The notes: generated by a model not told the origin, from the letters alone. A DNA stretch of 60,807 nucleotides from an uncultured Aquimarina sp. (GCA_947498785.1 CANMLS010000037.1:1-60807), one strand, 5' to 3'. Positions 23,376 to 32,493 are shown, counted from the first letter of the stretch. A program made the numbers and translations.

Positions 23376-24992
23376 ATGAATAAAAAAAATATAAAAATGA
23401 ATATTAAATGCTCTTTGGTATTTTTGGTATTCATTTCTACTATTACTTATGCCCAAAAACCTATCTTGTTGGAGGATTTTACTTTCAAAATAGGAGAGAA
23501 GTATAAAAGAATACGAAGTATAAATACATATCATGTGGCTTCGGGAAATCGCCTCGCCTCTATTAAAAAAGGGCGTAATTCAATGACAATACAACGATAT
23601 TCTCTGGATAACCTAAAAGAAGATATAAAGAAACGACAAGTTGTAGAAGATAAAGGTGATTTTGAAACCGTGATGAAATTAGGAGGAAAAGCGGTCGTGT
23701 TTTATTCAATTAATGATAAAGCATATGCACAAAAAATCTCACTTACAGGCATAGTGGTAGAAAAACCAATTCAACTGGTAAATGATAGAGAAAATATAAA
23801 TAGAGATTTTGGTTTTAAAAGCACCTATGGATTTGATGCAGGAGGAAGGATAAATAAATTTGCTTTTAAGAAGTCTGCAGATGGTAAAAATCTCGTGGTC
23901 TTATTTCGTATAGAAACAGGTTCGAATAAAGCTGATAAAATAGGAATTGCAGTTTATAGTGATGCTCTAAATCTTCTTTGGAAAAGAAAAGTGACATTGC
24001 CTTATGTTTCTAGCAGAATTCAGAATGAAGATTTTGCAATAGGTAATGATGGTCATTTTTATATGACTGCTTCTATTTTTAATACAGAATTAGATGATAA
24101 AGATAAATTAGAAAACACGTATCACACAGAAGTTTTTAAAATAACCCAAGATGGGAGTGAAGTTATTAAAAGTAAGCTTGATGTTTCTGGAAAATCAATA
24201 ACAGATGCTGTAATAGAACAAGATGACTCTGGAAAAATAAAAATCTCTGGCTTTTATGCAGATAGAGGTAATAAGAGTGAAATTTCGGGTGTTTTTTCTG
24301 CTACTTTGGCTGATAATGGAACCGTAAGTTCAGTTATCAACTCTAATATTCCTGAGGAAAATTTACAAGCCTTAATTCTTAAGAGAGAAGAAAGGATAAA
24401 TGAAGGAACCCAAAAGGAAAATGATATGAAGGATCTGGAAAATCTAAGGGTTAATGATATTGTTTTTAATGCCGATGGAAGTACCGTTTTATTAGGAGAA
24501 CAACGTTTTGTTGAATCTTTTACAACATCTAGTTCATCAGGATCAAGAACTACCTATAAATATTATTACAGAGATATTTTTGTGTTCAAATTAGGTGTTA
24601 ATGGTGATATGATATGGATGCATAAATTACCAAAATATCAAATGGGAACGATAGGTAAAAGAAGTATGTCATATAAGAATTTTAAAAATAATGGAAAACA
24701 TTATTTATTTTATATCGATGATTTTACCAATTTAAAACGCTCGTTTGATGAGACTCCAACACGATATTTTGACGGGAAGAAAGAGTTTATTTATCTCACA
24801 TCTTATGTTATTGATGATACTACAGGAGAAACTACAAAAGAAGCTATTTTAACAGGAAGTGATGTTAGAAACGCTAGATTAGATGTTTTAGAAATTACCA
24901 AAGCTGCAGATTTGCCTAATAAAGATATGATTCTTGAAGCGTATGACGGAAAAAAGAATAATTTATTAGTCAAAATATCGATAGCAAAATAA
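23376..24992 (+). CDS. Secreted protein of unknown function, beta-propeller-like
   Basis: About 538 residues. A start at 23376, or the internal ATG at 23397 (MNIKCSLVFLVFISTITYAQ), fits the signal peptide and the promoter box at 23335. The mature part is a series of beta strands with repeated motifs such as F-x-I-x-x-D-G-S/G-H-F-Y-M-T and V-F-K-L-G-V-N-G-D-M-I-W-M-H-K-L. It is comparable to the uncharacterised propeller-like secreted proteins common in Flavobacteriaceae. No catalytic motif was seen. It is the first gene after the divergent tRNA cluster. Confidence 0.75.
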   Translation: MNKKNIKMNIKCSLVFLVFISTITYAQKPILLEDFTFKIGEKYKRIRSINTYHVASGNRLASIKKGRNSMTIQRYSLDNLKEDIKKRQVVEDKGDFETVMKLGGKAVVFYSINDKAYAQKISLTGIVVEKPIQLVNDRENINRDFGFKSTYGFDAGGRINKFAFKKSADGKNLVVLFRIETGSNKADKIGIAVYSDALNLLWKRKVTLPYVSSRIQNEDFAIGNDGHFYMTASIFNTELDDKDKLENTYHTEVFKITQDGSEVIKSKLDVSGKSITDAVIEQDDSGKIKISGFYADRGNKSEISGVFSATLADNGTVSSVINSNIPEENLQALILKREERINEGTQKENDMKDLENLRVNDIVFNADGSTVLLGEQRFVESFTTSSSSGSRTTYKYYYRDIFVFKLGVNGDMIWMHKLPKYQMGTIGKRSMSYKNFKNNGKHYLFYIDDFTNLKRSFDETPTRYFDGKKEFIYLTSYVIDDTTGETTKEAILTGSDVRNARLDVLEITKAADLPNKDMILEAYDGKKNNLLVKISIAK

Positions 24993-25058
24993 TAAGTTAC
25001 ATACTTTTTGGTTATAACCTTCAAACTAATATTTTCCTTTTAAAATAATGTATAATTA

Positions 25059-25535
25059 ATGAAAATTATATCTGTATTACTCCTGTTTTTCTTTATGACT
25101 AGTGATGTCATTCGTATTGAAGATATACGAGATTCTTATAAAACATGTTCTATTTCTAAAGAGAATGCTGACCAGTTTTATGAATTAACAGAGAAAGCAT
25201 TACAAAATGAAGGAGCTATTTATCAAGGGTATCATGGAGCGGCATTAGCATTAAAAGCTTCTTTTTCCTGGAATCCTTTTAATAAATTATCTTACTTTAA
25301 TAAATCGAAGAAAATAATTGATGAATCAATCGAACTAGAGCCTGATAATATAGAGCTAAGAATGATTCGATTAAGTATACAATCTAATGCACCCAAATTA
25401 GCAGGATACTATAAGAATATCGAAGAAGATAGGGATTTTATGCTAGAGAATATTGATTTGGTGAGTCATGTTGATCTAAAACTGTATTTAAAAGGTTTTA
25501 TTGAGCATTCTGATGTGTTTTCAAACTCTAATTAG
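25059..25535 (+). CDS. Small secreted helical-repeat protein
   Basis: 158 residues with an N-terminal signal segment (ISVLLLFFFMTSD). The remainder is helical, with a TPR-like pair (Y-Q-G-Y-H-G-A-A-L-A-L-K-A; S-I-E-L-E-P-D-N-I-E-L-R). Homologues are widespread in Bacteroidota, to my knowledge without assigned function. Its stop directly abuts the convergent gene on the minus strand. Confidence 0.65.
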   Translation: MKIISVLLLFFFMTSDVIRIEDIRDSYKTCSISKENADQFYELTEKALQNEGAIYQGYHGAALALKASFSWNPFNKLSYFNKSKKIIDESIELEPDNIELRMIRLSIQSNAPKLAGYYKNIEEDRDFMLENIDLVSHVDLKLYLKGFIEHSDVFSNSN

Positions 25536-26720
25536 TTATGATACTTTTTTACAATGAATCATGATCTTTTTATTTGTATGATCGGTGGTGAAAAATAAAT
25601 AATCATCACCTCCATCTTTGATTTTTAATTTTTTTCTCAATATAGCTACACTTTCTGGGAAGTTGCGTATAGTAATATTAGCTTTTGTAATTCTGGATTT
25701 TGCTATTGTTTTTTTCTGATAAGGATATACCGTAAGAATTTTAAAACTCCTTCCGGGGAAATCAATCACTTTTTCTGAAGTATAAAGATGAGAGTGATTA
25801 TGAAGCTTTTTTAATCCTAAAGTATTGCCAATCGTTAGAAAGCCACCACTTTTTAGAATAGCAGCATTGGGTTCATAGAGATATGATTTGGGATCGCTTA
25901 CATGTATTGATTGTTTGGTTTCTTCGGGTAAGAAAAAAGAAAATTCCTGGTTGCCAGATTTTTGAATGTTGACCGTTATTATTCTAATTTCACCAATATG
26001 ATTCTTATCTAGAATCCATATCAATTCCTTAACTTCATTATCTACAGCTACAATATGAATTTCCTTAACGTGTTGTAATGCTTCGATTCCGGTATGGATA
26101 TCTAAAAGAGGTGAGGTTTTTATCATAATGTTAGAACTTTTATCAAATAAAAGTTCTAGGTTATCAGGTACATTAGGAAGGCAATCTTCAAGAAAAAACA
26201 CTTTTCCTTTACTGTCATGCCTTCTCGAAGGGTCAATATATATCCAATCTAAAGAGTTTTGATTTTTAAGAATTTTTAAGCTATCACCATGTATGGTAGT
26301 AATATTATTTACTTCTAATACATTAAAATTATGCGCGGTAATTTCGCTTAATGAAGCATTGAGTTCACAGTGAATTACTTTTTTAATTTTTTTAGCAAAA
26401 TAATAATCATCAACTCCAAACCCGCCAGTAAGATCAATCAGAGTTTTGCCAGAAATAAGATTACTCTTGTATAATGCAGTGATTTCTGAAGATGTTTGTT
26501 CTAGGTTTAAGGTTGGGGGATAGTATATTCCATTTTTGATATGCCACAGAGGTAACTTTGTTAGGGTCTTACGATTTCCTTGGATTTGTTGTGCCAACTC
26601 CTGAATAGTAATATCATCAAATGGGCTTCCGCTTAAAATTAATGTACTTAAATCAATAGAACTGTTAGATTTCTTCAGGATAAATTCCTGAACCTCTTTA
26701 TGTAAAATTTTAGTATTCAA
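25536..26720 (-). CDS. Class I SAM-dependent methyltransferase with THUMP-like domain
   Basis: 394 residues. The Rossmann-like methyltransferase core lies at about residues 85-210: T-L-I-D-L-T-G-G-F-G-V-D-D-Y-Y-F as motif I, H-C-E-L-N-A-S-L, and D-W-I-Y-I-D-P-S-R-R as motif IV. A C-terminal THUMP-like region (N-I-T-I-R-N-F-P-E near 350) follows. This combination suggests RNA as substrate; the target base is unknown. The next gene on the strand is an unrelated permease, and the 3' end meets the 25059 gene. Confidence 0.85.
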   Translation of the reverse strand: MNTKILHKEVQEFILKKSNSSIDLSTLILSGSPFDDITIQELAQQIQGNRKTLTKLPLWHIKNGIYYPPTLNLEQTSSEITALYKSNLISGKTLIDLTGGFGVDDYYFAKKIKKVIHCELNASLSEITAHNFNVLEVNNITTIHGDSLKILKNQNSLDWIYIDPSRRHDSKGKVFFLEDCLPNVPDNLELLFDKSSNIMIKTSPLLDIHTGIEALQHVKEIHIVAVDNEVKELIWILDKNHIGEIRIITVNIQKSGNQEFSFFLPEETKQSIHVSDPKSYLYEPNAAILKSGGFLTIGNTLGLKKLHNHSHLYTSEKVIDFPGRSFKILTVYPYQKKTIAKSRITKANITIRNFPESVAILRKKLKIKDGGDDYLFFTTDHTNKKIMIHCKKVS

Positions 26721-26743
26721 TATTTTTTACTTGTGACTGCGAT

Positions 26744-27835
26744 TTATAAATCCTTGGTCAATGTTTTTACTATTTTATATTCTGAAAGGAATTCTTTGGC
26801 AATTACTTTTATAGCAGTATAAAATGGAACCGCAACAATAAGTCCACCAATCCCAAAAAGTAATCCAAAAATAAGAATAGCTAAAAAGATTTCGAGAGGA
26901 TGAGATTTAACACTATTGCCAAAAATTAAGGGTTGATTAAGAAAATTATCTATTAATTGAATAATAAGATACCCTATTAGGATGTAAGTTAACTTGGGTA
27001 AGATAATGGTTTGAAAATCTAATCCCAGATTACTGGTAATCGCCAATATAAGCACAAATATGCCTCCGAATAAAGGTCCTATATATGGAATCAAATTAAA
27101 AATTGCAGCAATAAGGGCCACAGCAATAGCATTATTAACACCAAATATAAGTAATAGTATTGTGTAAAGAATAAATAGAATACTAACTTGTAATAGTAAA
27201 CCAACAAAGTATCGAGACAGTAAATCTTTAATTTTGGTAAAAGCTCTCACAAACTTGTTTTCATCTTCTTTCTTGGCAAAAATCAATAAACTATTACCTA
27301 GAAGTCGACTATCTTTTAACAAGAAAAATGAAATAAACAAAACAGAAAATAACCCTATTAAGACTGCTCCAAAACCGCTCAAAAATGAATTTATGGCATT
27401 AGGTATTATTTTGAGGTCAAAAAATTGCATTAAATCAGTTTGTTTGATCAATTCTACAATATTTAATTTATCTACTTTAAAATAATCACTAACATCTTGA
27501 TTGAGCCTGTCGAGATCTTGCCCAACTTTATTGATGTCAATTTCTCCAATTAATTGACCTTGTTCACTTATAATAGGAACAAATAGCATAAAAATACTTA
27601 AAAACAATCCTATGGTAATAAATAGTGTTACAACAACAGCCAGAGTATTGTTAAACTTCAGTTTTCTTTTAAGAAATAATACAAATGGTCTTCCCATTAA
27701 AGAAATTACTCCTGCAAAAGCAATATAGATGAGTACAGATTGTATTTTATACAGAAACCATAGTAATCCCAAAACACCAACAATAATCGATACTGCCCTT
27801 AAAATACCATATGCAATTGTTTTTGAATTCATCAA
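26744..27835 (-). CDS. AI-2E family permease
   Basis: 363 residues with about eight hydrophobic helices in the characteristic arrangement: two N-terminal helices (GVLGLLWFLYKIQSVLIYIA), a long amphipathic extramembrane region (150-210), and a C-terminal bundle with L-I-P-Y-I-G-P-L-F-G-G and G-N-S-V-K-S-H-P-L-E-I-F. The family is named after AI-2 export but includes Na+/H+ antiporters and uncharacterised transporters, so substrate cannot be assigned. Confidence 0.88.
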   Translation of the reverse strand: MMNSKTIAYGILRAVSIIVGVLGLLWFLYKIQSVLIYIAFAGVISLMGRPFVLFLKRKLKFNNTLAVVVTLFITIGLFLSIFMLFVPIISEQGQLIGEIDINKVGQDLDRLNQDVSDYFKVDKLNIVELIKQTDLMQFFDLKIIPNAINSFLSGFGAVLIGLFSVLFISFFLLKDSRLLGNSLLIFAKKEDENKFVRAFTKIKDLLSRYFVGLLLQVSILFILYTILLLIFGVNNAIAVALIAAIFNLIPYIGPLFGGIFVLILAITSNLGLDFQTIILPKLTYILIGYLIIQLIDNFLNQPLIFGNSVKSHPLEIFLAILIFGLLFGIGGLIVAVPFYTAIKVIAKEFLSEYKIVKTLTKDL

Positions 27836-27886
27836 TCTAAATTATTTTTTTATACTTGTTTGTATTAACCTGAATCGATGATACTA

Positions 27887-28327
27887 TCAATCGATATCTC
27901 CAATAGCATAACCACCATTGATGTTTAGGAATGCAAAATAGGAGATTTTTTGTGTTTCTTTGGTATTGAATGTTAATTTCCAGACATACCACTTGCCTTC
28001 AGATTCTTCTTGAGTAATAAATTTGGAAAACTCATAACCATCATATTTTTGTAATTCTTGAATACGATAACATATATTTTGCACCTGCTCTAGTTCTTCT
28101 TTACTTTTAGAATTGTACGTGTCTTTCCATTTTCTCTTACTATCCTTACCTCTATAAACTATATAAGGAGCTAATTGATCACACTTATTTTGTTGACATA
28201 ATTCAAAAATAGTTAATATTGTCTTTTTTATAGCCTCCTGTTGATCTGTATCTTGAGCATTAGATTTTATAGGAAGTATTAAAACAAGTACGATAATAAC
28301 TGATATTTTTATTGAATTAGAAATCAT
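27887..28327 (-). CDS. Small periplasmic protein of unknown function
   Basis: 146 residues with a signal peptide (ISVIIVLVLILPIKSNAQ). The mature part has a pair of cysteines (C-Q-Q-N-K-C) and a C-terminal beta-sheet with K-W-Y-V-W-K-L-T-F. It resembles uncharacterised flavobacterial proteins of NTF2-like size; no motif assigns function. Confidence 0.6.
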   Translation of the reverse strand: MISNSIKISVIIVLVLILPIKSNAQDTDQQEAIKKTILTIFELCQQNKCDQLAPYIVYRGKDSKRKWKDTYNSKSKEELEQVQNICYRIQELQKYDGYEFSKFITQEESEGKWYVWKLTFNTKETQKISYFAFLNINGGYAIGDID

Positions 28328-28396
28328 ATAAATTAAAGTTAATTAATCTTTAGATATTATTAATGCTATATAAAAATACTCTTTTTAAGTTTTTAA

Positions 28397-28912
28397 TCAA
28401 TAGTATGATAACTTCTGTGTGATCTCATAAAGAGCAATTGCTGTAGCTGTAGCCACATTCATGCTACTATTGTTACCATACATATTAATATGAACACTCT
28501 GTTTAACCTTGGTGAGAACTTGATCAGAAACACCAAAATTTTCTTCGCCTATAATCAAAGCTATTTTTTCATTAGCCTCAATTTTATAATCTGAAATAGG
28601 AATACTATTATCTGTAATTTCAAGAGCTAGTAATGTATATCCATCGGTTTTAAATTGTTCTATTGCACTAAGAATATTTTCAACTTGATGATAAGAAATG
28701 ATTTCATGAGTAGCTCTTGCCGTACGTTGCATTCGTTTACTAATAACTGAAATATCTTGTCCGCAAAAATAAATTTGTTCGATACCAAAACTATCAGCTA
28801 TTCTAAAAATGCTTCCAATATTAGCTGGAGAATTTACTTGATCACAAATAAGTGTAACAGGAAATTGATTTTTTATAAATCCCGAAGTGTGATGATGGAG
28901 TTGTTTTGACAT
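28397..28912 (-). CDS. TrmH-family RNA 2'-O-methyltransferase
   Basis: 171 residues with the SpoU/TrmH knot motifs: N-S-P-A-N-I-G-S-I-F-R near residue 29 (motif 1), L-I-I-G-E-E-N-F-G-V-S at about 120 (motif 2), and S-S-M-N-V-A-T-A-T-A-I-A-L-Y at about 150 (motif 3). It acts on tRNA or rRNA ribose; the exact target cannot be told. It starts 5 bp downstream of the DUF4159 gene, so they form an operon. Confidence 0.88.
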   Translation of the reverse strand: MSKQLHHHTSGFIKNQFPVTLICDQVNSPANIGSIFRIADSFGIEQIYFCGQDISVISKRMQRTARATHEIISYHQVENILSAIEQFKTDGYTLLALEITDNSIPISDYKIEANEKIALIIGEENFGVSDQVLTKVKQSVHINMYGNNSSMNVATATAIALYEITQKLSYY

Positions 28913-28917
28913 TAATT

Positions 28918-29562
28918 TTAGTTCTCAAAAGCGTATTTAATAATATTTGCTCCCATTTTAAGAGCTTTTGTCCGAACTTCTTCTGGATCATTATGAACTT
29001 CAGGGTTTTCCCAACCATCCCCAAGATCACTTTCAAAAGTAAAAAGAAGTATTAATCGGTTTTCATGAATAATCCCTAAGGCCTGAGGTCGTTTACCATC
29101 ATGTTCATGGATTTTGGGTAACCCTTCAGGGAAATCATATTTTAAAGAAAAAACTGGGTGTGTATTGGGTAATTCTACTAATTTTTTATCTGGGAATATT
29201 TTGATAAGCTCTTTTCGAACATAAGGCTCCATACCATAATTGTCATCAATATGTAAAAAACCACCACTCAATAAATAATTTTTAAGATTTTCGGCATCTT
29301 GTTCTGTGAAAAAGACATTACCATGACCAGTCATATGAATATAAGGATACTGAAAAATATCAACACTTTCTGGTTTTACCGTTATAGGTTTAGCATTAAT
29401 TGTGGTATTTATATTTTGATTACAAAACCGAATCAGGTTAGGTAGTGCGGTGGGATTGCTATACCAATCACCACCACCTTTATATTGTAAGATGGCAATA
29501 TCCTGACAGCAAACCGTTGCCGAAATCAAAAGAAAGAAAAGAGATACCGTAAGTTTCCCCAT
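28918..29562 (-). CDS. DUF4159 domain-containing secreted protein
   Basis: 214 residues with a signal peptide (SLFFLLISATVCC). The body has the class I glutamine-amidotransferase-like look of DUF4159: Y-I-H-M-T-G-H-G-N-V-F-F-T, L-L-S-G-G-F-L-H-I-D-D-N-Y-G-M-E, and a final D-L-G-D-G-W-E-N-P. DUF4159 proteins sit in the envelope of many bacteria; their role is not established. It is followed at once by a TrmH-type gene. Confidence 0.8.
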   Translation of the reverse strand: MGKLTVSLFFLLISATVCCQDIAILQYKGGGDWYSNPTALPNLIRFCNQNINTTINAKPITVKPESVDIFQYPYIHMTGHGNVFFTEQDAENLKNYLLSGGFLHIDDNYGMEPYVRKELIKIFPDKKLVELPNTHPVFSLKYDFPEGLPKIHEHDGKRPQALGIIHENRLILLFTFESDLGDGWENPEVHNDPEEVRTKALKMGANIIKYAFEN

Positions 29563-29601
29563 AATAATCGTCTAAAAATAAGATCTAAAAGTACTAAAAT
29601 T

Positions 29602-30330
29602 ATGGAGATGATAAAACAACTTATGATGGTATTAATACTTATTGTATCGGTAGGTGTTAATGCACAGGATATTGATAAAACACCAATTGTATTAGAATTA
29701 TTTACTTCTCAAGGGTGCAGTAGTTGCCCTCCGGCAGATAAACTACTTGATGAAATAAAAAAACAATATAAGAATCAGAATGTATTTGTATTGTCGTATC
29801 ATGTGGATTATTGGAATAGGTTAGGTTGGAAAGATCCATTTAGTTCTCCTTTATTCAGCGATTATCAAAGAGAATATGCTTTACAATTTAATAGTAGATC
29901 TATTTATACTCCGCAATTAGTAATTAATGGTAGTGAACATTTTACAGGCTCAAATCGTATAAAGGCTGATCAGGCTTTAAAAAAATATTCAAGTTTAAAA
30001 GCAAATACAGAAATTGTTTTAAGTGATGTGAAGAAGGAAACTGCTAGTATAACTTTGGATTATAAGGTTAATGGAGGCGTATTTGATAATATAACAGTGG
30101 CTTTAGTTGTTTCTGAACGAATAACAGATATTTCGAGAGGAGAAAATCGAAACCGTACTTTAAAGAATACGAATATTGTTGCAGGTCGTATTATAAAAAA
30201 TGCAGATTCTGGAAATATATCAATTACGATCCCAGAATGGATTTCAGAAAAGGATGAACTTGCAGTTATTGCCTATACCCAAGATAAATCATTGAAGACC
30301 ACAGGAGCTACTAGAATAGAAATATTGTAA
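29602..30330 (+). CDS. DUF1223 secreted thioredoxin-fold protein
   Basis: 242 residues with a signal peptide. It carries F-T-S-Q-G-C-S-S-C-P-P-A-D at about residues 35-47, the hallmark CxxC of DUF1223. V-L-S-Y-H-V-D-Y-W-N-R-L-G-W-K-D-P-F and Y-T-P-Q-L-V-I-N-G complete the thioredoxin-like fold with its cis-Pro loop. Probably periplasmic redox activity; physiological substrates are unknown. Divergent from the DUF4159 gene with only ~40 bp between start codons, so promoters overlap. Confidence 0.87.
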   Translation: MEMIKQLMMVLILIVSVGVNAQDIDKTPIVLELFTSQGCSSCPPADKLLDEIKKQYKNQNVFVLSYHVDYWNRLGWKDPFSSPLFSDYQREYALQFNSRSIYTPQLVINGSEHFTGSNRIKADQALKKYSSLKANTEIVLSDVKKETASITLDYKVNGGVFDNITVALVVSERITDISRGENRNRTLKNTNIVAGRIIKNADSGNISITIPEWISEKDELAVIAYTQDKSLKTTGATRIEIL

Positions 30331-30428
30331 AAATGTTGGATTCTAATTTGTAAGAGGAATAACAATTCCTTTGTTTATAGATTATGTTTATTATTATTCT
30401 GAGACAGATCAGAATCCATTTTTAATGA

Positions 30429-30457
30429 AGCCACAATAGTACTATTGTGGCTTTTTT
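30429..30457 (+). terminator. Intrinsic terminator after the DUF1223 gene
   Basis: A perfect 24-bp palindrome (AGCCACAATAGT and its complement) is followed by six Ts. It sits ~100 bp after the stop codon at 30330. Confidence 0.85.
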
Positions 30458-30547
30458 ATATAATAGTTTTAATAATTCTAGTTCATTCTGAGTATTTTAG
30501 TAAAAGGATTATTTGATGGAGAATGATTAATATAAAAGTTTTGAAAA

Positions 30548-31048
30548 ATGGAAATACAGGATATAGATAATTTTTTGAAATATTATTCGAGAATAAAAGG
30601 CCGGACTAAAGCATTATTTGAATATATACCAGAAGATCAAATTGAATGGACTATTAAGAAAGGAAAATTCACCATAGGAGATATTATACGACATTTGGCA
30701 CTCACAGAACGATTTATGTATTTAGAAAACATTCAGTTAAAGCCTAGCTTATATAAAGGATGTGGAGAAGGTTTTGCAAGAGGATATCAAAATACGATTA
30801 ACCTCTATAATAATTTGAATATAGAATCAAATAAGATTCTTGTAGAATTGGATATAGAATCTTTACAAGAAAAATGCGAAACACCAGGAGGGCATAAAAT
30901 AACTATATGGAAATTGCTTAGAGCCATGGTGGAGCATGAAATTCATCATAGAGGTGTTCTATATACTTATCTTACTTTATTAAATATAAAGACACCTCCA
31001 ATATTTGGATTAACATCTGAAGAGGTAATACAAAAAGGAAAAAGGTAA
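30548..31048 (+). CDS. DinB-family protein
   Basis: 166 residues, a four-helix bundle with the metal-binding histidines expected for DinB/DUF664: H49 in the D-I-I-R-H-L-A-L-T-E-R segment and H-E-I-H-H-R-G near residue 125. DinB-like proteins bind divalent metal and often catalyse thiol-dependent conjugations, but substrate is open here. Stands alone just before the ArsR operon. Confidence 0.83.
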   Translation: MEIQDIDNFLKYYSRIKGRTKALFEYIPEDQIEWTIKKGKFTIGDIIRHLALTERFMYLENIQLKPSLYKGCGEGFARGYQNTINLYNNLNIESNKILVELDIESLQEKCETPGGHKITIWKLLRAMVEHEIHHRGVLYTYLTLLNIKTPPIFGLTSEEVIQKGKR

Positions 31049-31104
31049 TAATTCTAATGTTTGTAGTCTATAATTAAAATGATAGACTTTTTTTTTAAAA
31101 ACAT

Positions 31105-31150
31105 TTGCGTAACCGAATGATTACATATATATTTGTAACCTATCAGTTAC
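31105..31150 (+). promoter_or_regulatory. Promoter with two palindromic operators before the arsR-like gene
   Basis: A TTG (31105-31107) and TATATTTG (31128-31135) are separated by 20 nt, a textbook Bacteroidota promoter. Two related palindromes overlap it: GTAACCGAATGATTAC (31109-31124, one mismatch) in the spacer, and GTAACCTATCAGTTAC (31135-31150, perfect arms GTAAC/GTTAC) at the start site. Their centres are 26 bp apart. A repressor bound there would block transcription, so autoregulation by the downstream ArsR-type protein is likely. Confidence 0.7.
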
Positions 31151-31158
31151 ATAATAAA

Positions 31159-31488
31159 ATGAGAAGAGATGTTTTTCAGGCCATAGCCGATCCAGTTAGG
31201 AGAGATATTATAGAGTTAGTTTCAAATGATACATTAACAGTAAACGAAGTAGCTGAAAAATTTGAAATTAGTAGGCCTGCAATTTCAAAGCATATTAGAA
31301 TTCTAAATGAATGCGGAATCATTGAAATTAACCAAAAGGGTAGAGAACGATATTGCCAAATTCAACCAAAGAATTTAATTCCAGCTTTTTTGTGGATAGA
31401 GCAATATAAGAGTCTATGGGAGGATAAAATAGACTCATTTGAAAATTACTTAATGAAATTACAAACCAAAAACAAAAAGAATGAATAA
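31159..31488 (+). CDS. ArsR-family (winged-helix) repressor
   Basis: 109 residues from the ATG at 31159. The longer open frame begins at a TTG lying inside the promoter and is rejected. It starts R-R-D-V-F-Q-A-I-A-D-P-V-R-R-D-I-I, typical of the ArsR subgroup that pairs with SRPBCC proteins. The recognition helix is F-E-I-S-R-P-A-I-S-K-H-I-R. No metal-binding Cys motif is present. It overlaps the next gene by 8 bp, and the operators upstream point to autoregulation. Confidence 0.88.
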   Translation: MRRDVFQAIADPVRRDIIELVSNDTLTVNEVAEKFEISRPAISKHIRILNECGIIEINQKGRERYCQIQPKNLIPAFLWIEQYKSLWEDKIDSFENYLMKLQTKNKKNE

Positions 31489-31945
31489 TCAAAATGATGC
31501 AAAAAATCGTACAGTAACAATAGAACGAGTTTTTAATGTACCGATATCTTTGGTATGGGAAGCCTGGACTCAGCCAGAACATATAGCTGTTTGGTGGAGT
31601 CCAAGAGGAATGGAAACCAAAGTGATAGAACACGATTTTAGAGTTGGAGGAAATTGGAAATATACAATGGAAATGCCAGATGGAAATGAATTTATAGCAG
31701 ACGGAGTGTATTCTGTGATTCTGAAACTAAAAGAAATACGTTCATCTGCAAATTTTAAACCAATGACTGAAGGAGTAGAGATACAAGCATTATTTGAAGA
31801 AAATGGAGATAAAACCAATTTCACCTTTAATATTATTCATTCAACAGAAGAATACCGTATACAACAAGAAAAAATGGGAATCTTAAATGGTTGGGGTTCT
31901 GTCTTTGAAAGACTTGAAGAGCACCTTAATGTGATTTCCAACTAA
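31481..31945 (+). CDS. SRPBCC/AHSA1-like protein
   Basis: 154 residues. The opening R-V-F-N-V-P-I-S-L-V-W-E-A-W-T-Q-P-E-H-I-A-V-W-W-S-P is the conserved start of the AHSA1/START-like SRPBCC group, followed by a helix-grip fold ending in a long C-terminal helix (G-W-G-S-V-F-E-R-L-E-E-H-L). Such proteins bind small hydrophobic ligands; the ligand is unknown. Co-translated with the ArsR-type regulator (8-bp overlap), a common pairing. Confidence 0.88.
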   Translation: MNNQNDAKNRTVTIERVFNVPISLVWEAWTQPEHIAVWWSPRGMETKVIEHDFRVGGNWKYTMEMPDGNEFIADGVYSVILKLKEIRSSANFKPMTEGVEIQALFEENGDKTNFTFNIIHSTEEYRIQQEKMGILNGWGSVFERLEEHLNVISN

Positions 31946-32016
31946 GGATATATTATCTGGATAATATAGAATTAACATAATTATTGAGTAAGTGTTTTAA
32001 CTAAAAATAATGAGAA

Positions 32017-32253
32017 ATGAAAACAATGACTTGTAATCAATTGAATGGAGCTTGTGATACAGAATTTCATGCAGGCACTTTTGATCAAATAGCCGAAATG
32101 AGTAAAAAACATGCTATGGAAATGTTTCAAAAAGGAGATGAAGCTCATCTTGCTGCCATGCATAAAATGCAGGAACTTATGAAATCACCTGATGCGATGA
32201 AAGAATGGTTCGAAAATAAAAGAGAAGAATTTGACAGTTTACCTAATAAGTAA
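32017..32253 (+). CDS. Small DUF1059-like protein
   Basis: 78 residues. The start M-T-C-N-Q-L-N-G-A-C-D followed by F-H-A-G-T-F-D-Q-I-A-E-M-S-K-K-H-A-M-E-M-F resembles short conserved proteins related to DUF1059 that often accompany SRPBCC genes. Two cysteines lie near the N-terminus. Located ~70 bp after the SRPBCC gene and probably in the same transcript; the presumed terminator (32463) is separated from it by an inserted repeat element. Confidence 0.7.
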   Translation: MKTMTCNQLNGACDTEFHAGTFDQIAEMSKKHAMEMFQKGDEAHLAAMHKMQELMKSPDAMKEWFENKREEFDSLPNK

Positions 32254-32277
32254 TACATAATAAGCTTATTACATATA

Positions 32278-32438
32278 GAAGTGGTTTAAACTTTTTTTAA
32301 TTCGCTATAAAAATGCTCTTTTTCACTCAATTTTCGTCTTTTTCTTACTTCGTAGCGCTGCTATGAAGAGCAAAAAACACTTCAATTGATGAAAAAACTA
32401 CTATTTTTCGCTAGAATCAAAAAAGTTTAAACCACTTC
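32278..32438. repeat. MITE-like element, family 2 (full copy)
   Basis: 161 bp bounded by a perfect 20-bp terminal inverted repeat (GAAGTGGTTTAAACTTTTTT and its complement). It has no coding capacity. The interior contains CTTCGTAGCGCTGCTATGAAG, related to the core of family 1. It sits between a gene and its terminator. A possible ATA target duplication flanks it, too short to be certain. Confidence 0.85.
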
Positions 32439-32462
32439 ATAAAGAAATATAAATACCCAAAG

Positions 32463-32493
32463 GAGTGAGAAATAATGTCTCACTCTTTTTTTT
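32463..32493 (+). terminator. Intrinsic terminator
   Basis: Stem GAGTGAGA/TCTCACTC with a 7-nt loop, followed by nine Ts. It likely served the SRPBCC/DUF1059 operon before the repeat element was inserted upstream of it. Confidence 0.8.

Noticed and set aside
31105..31158. N-terminal extension of the ArsR gene from TTG 31105
   Set aside because: That segment contains the promoter and operators; the ATG at 31159 gives the normal family start.
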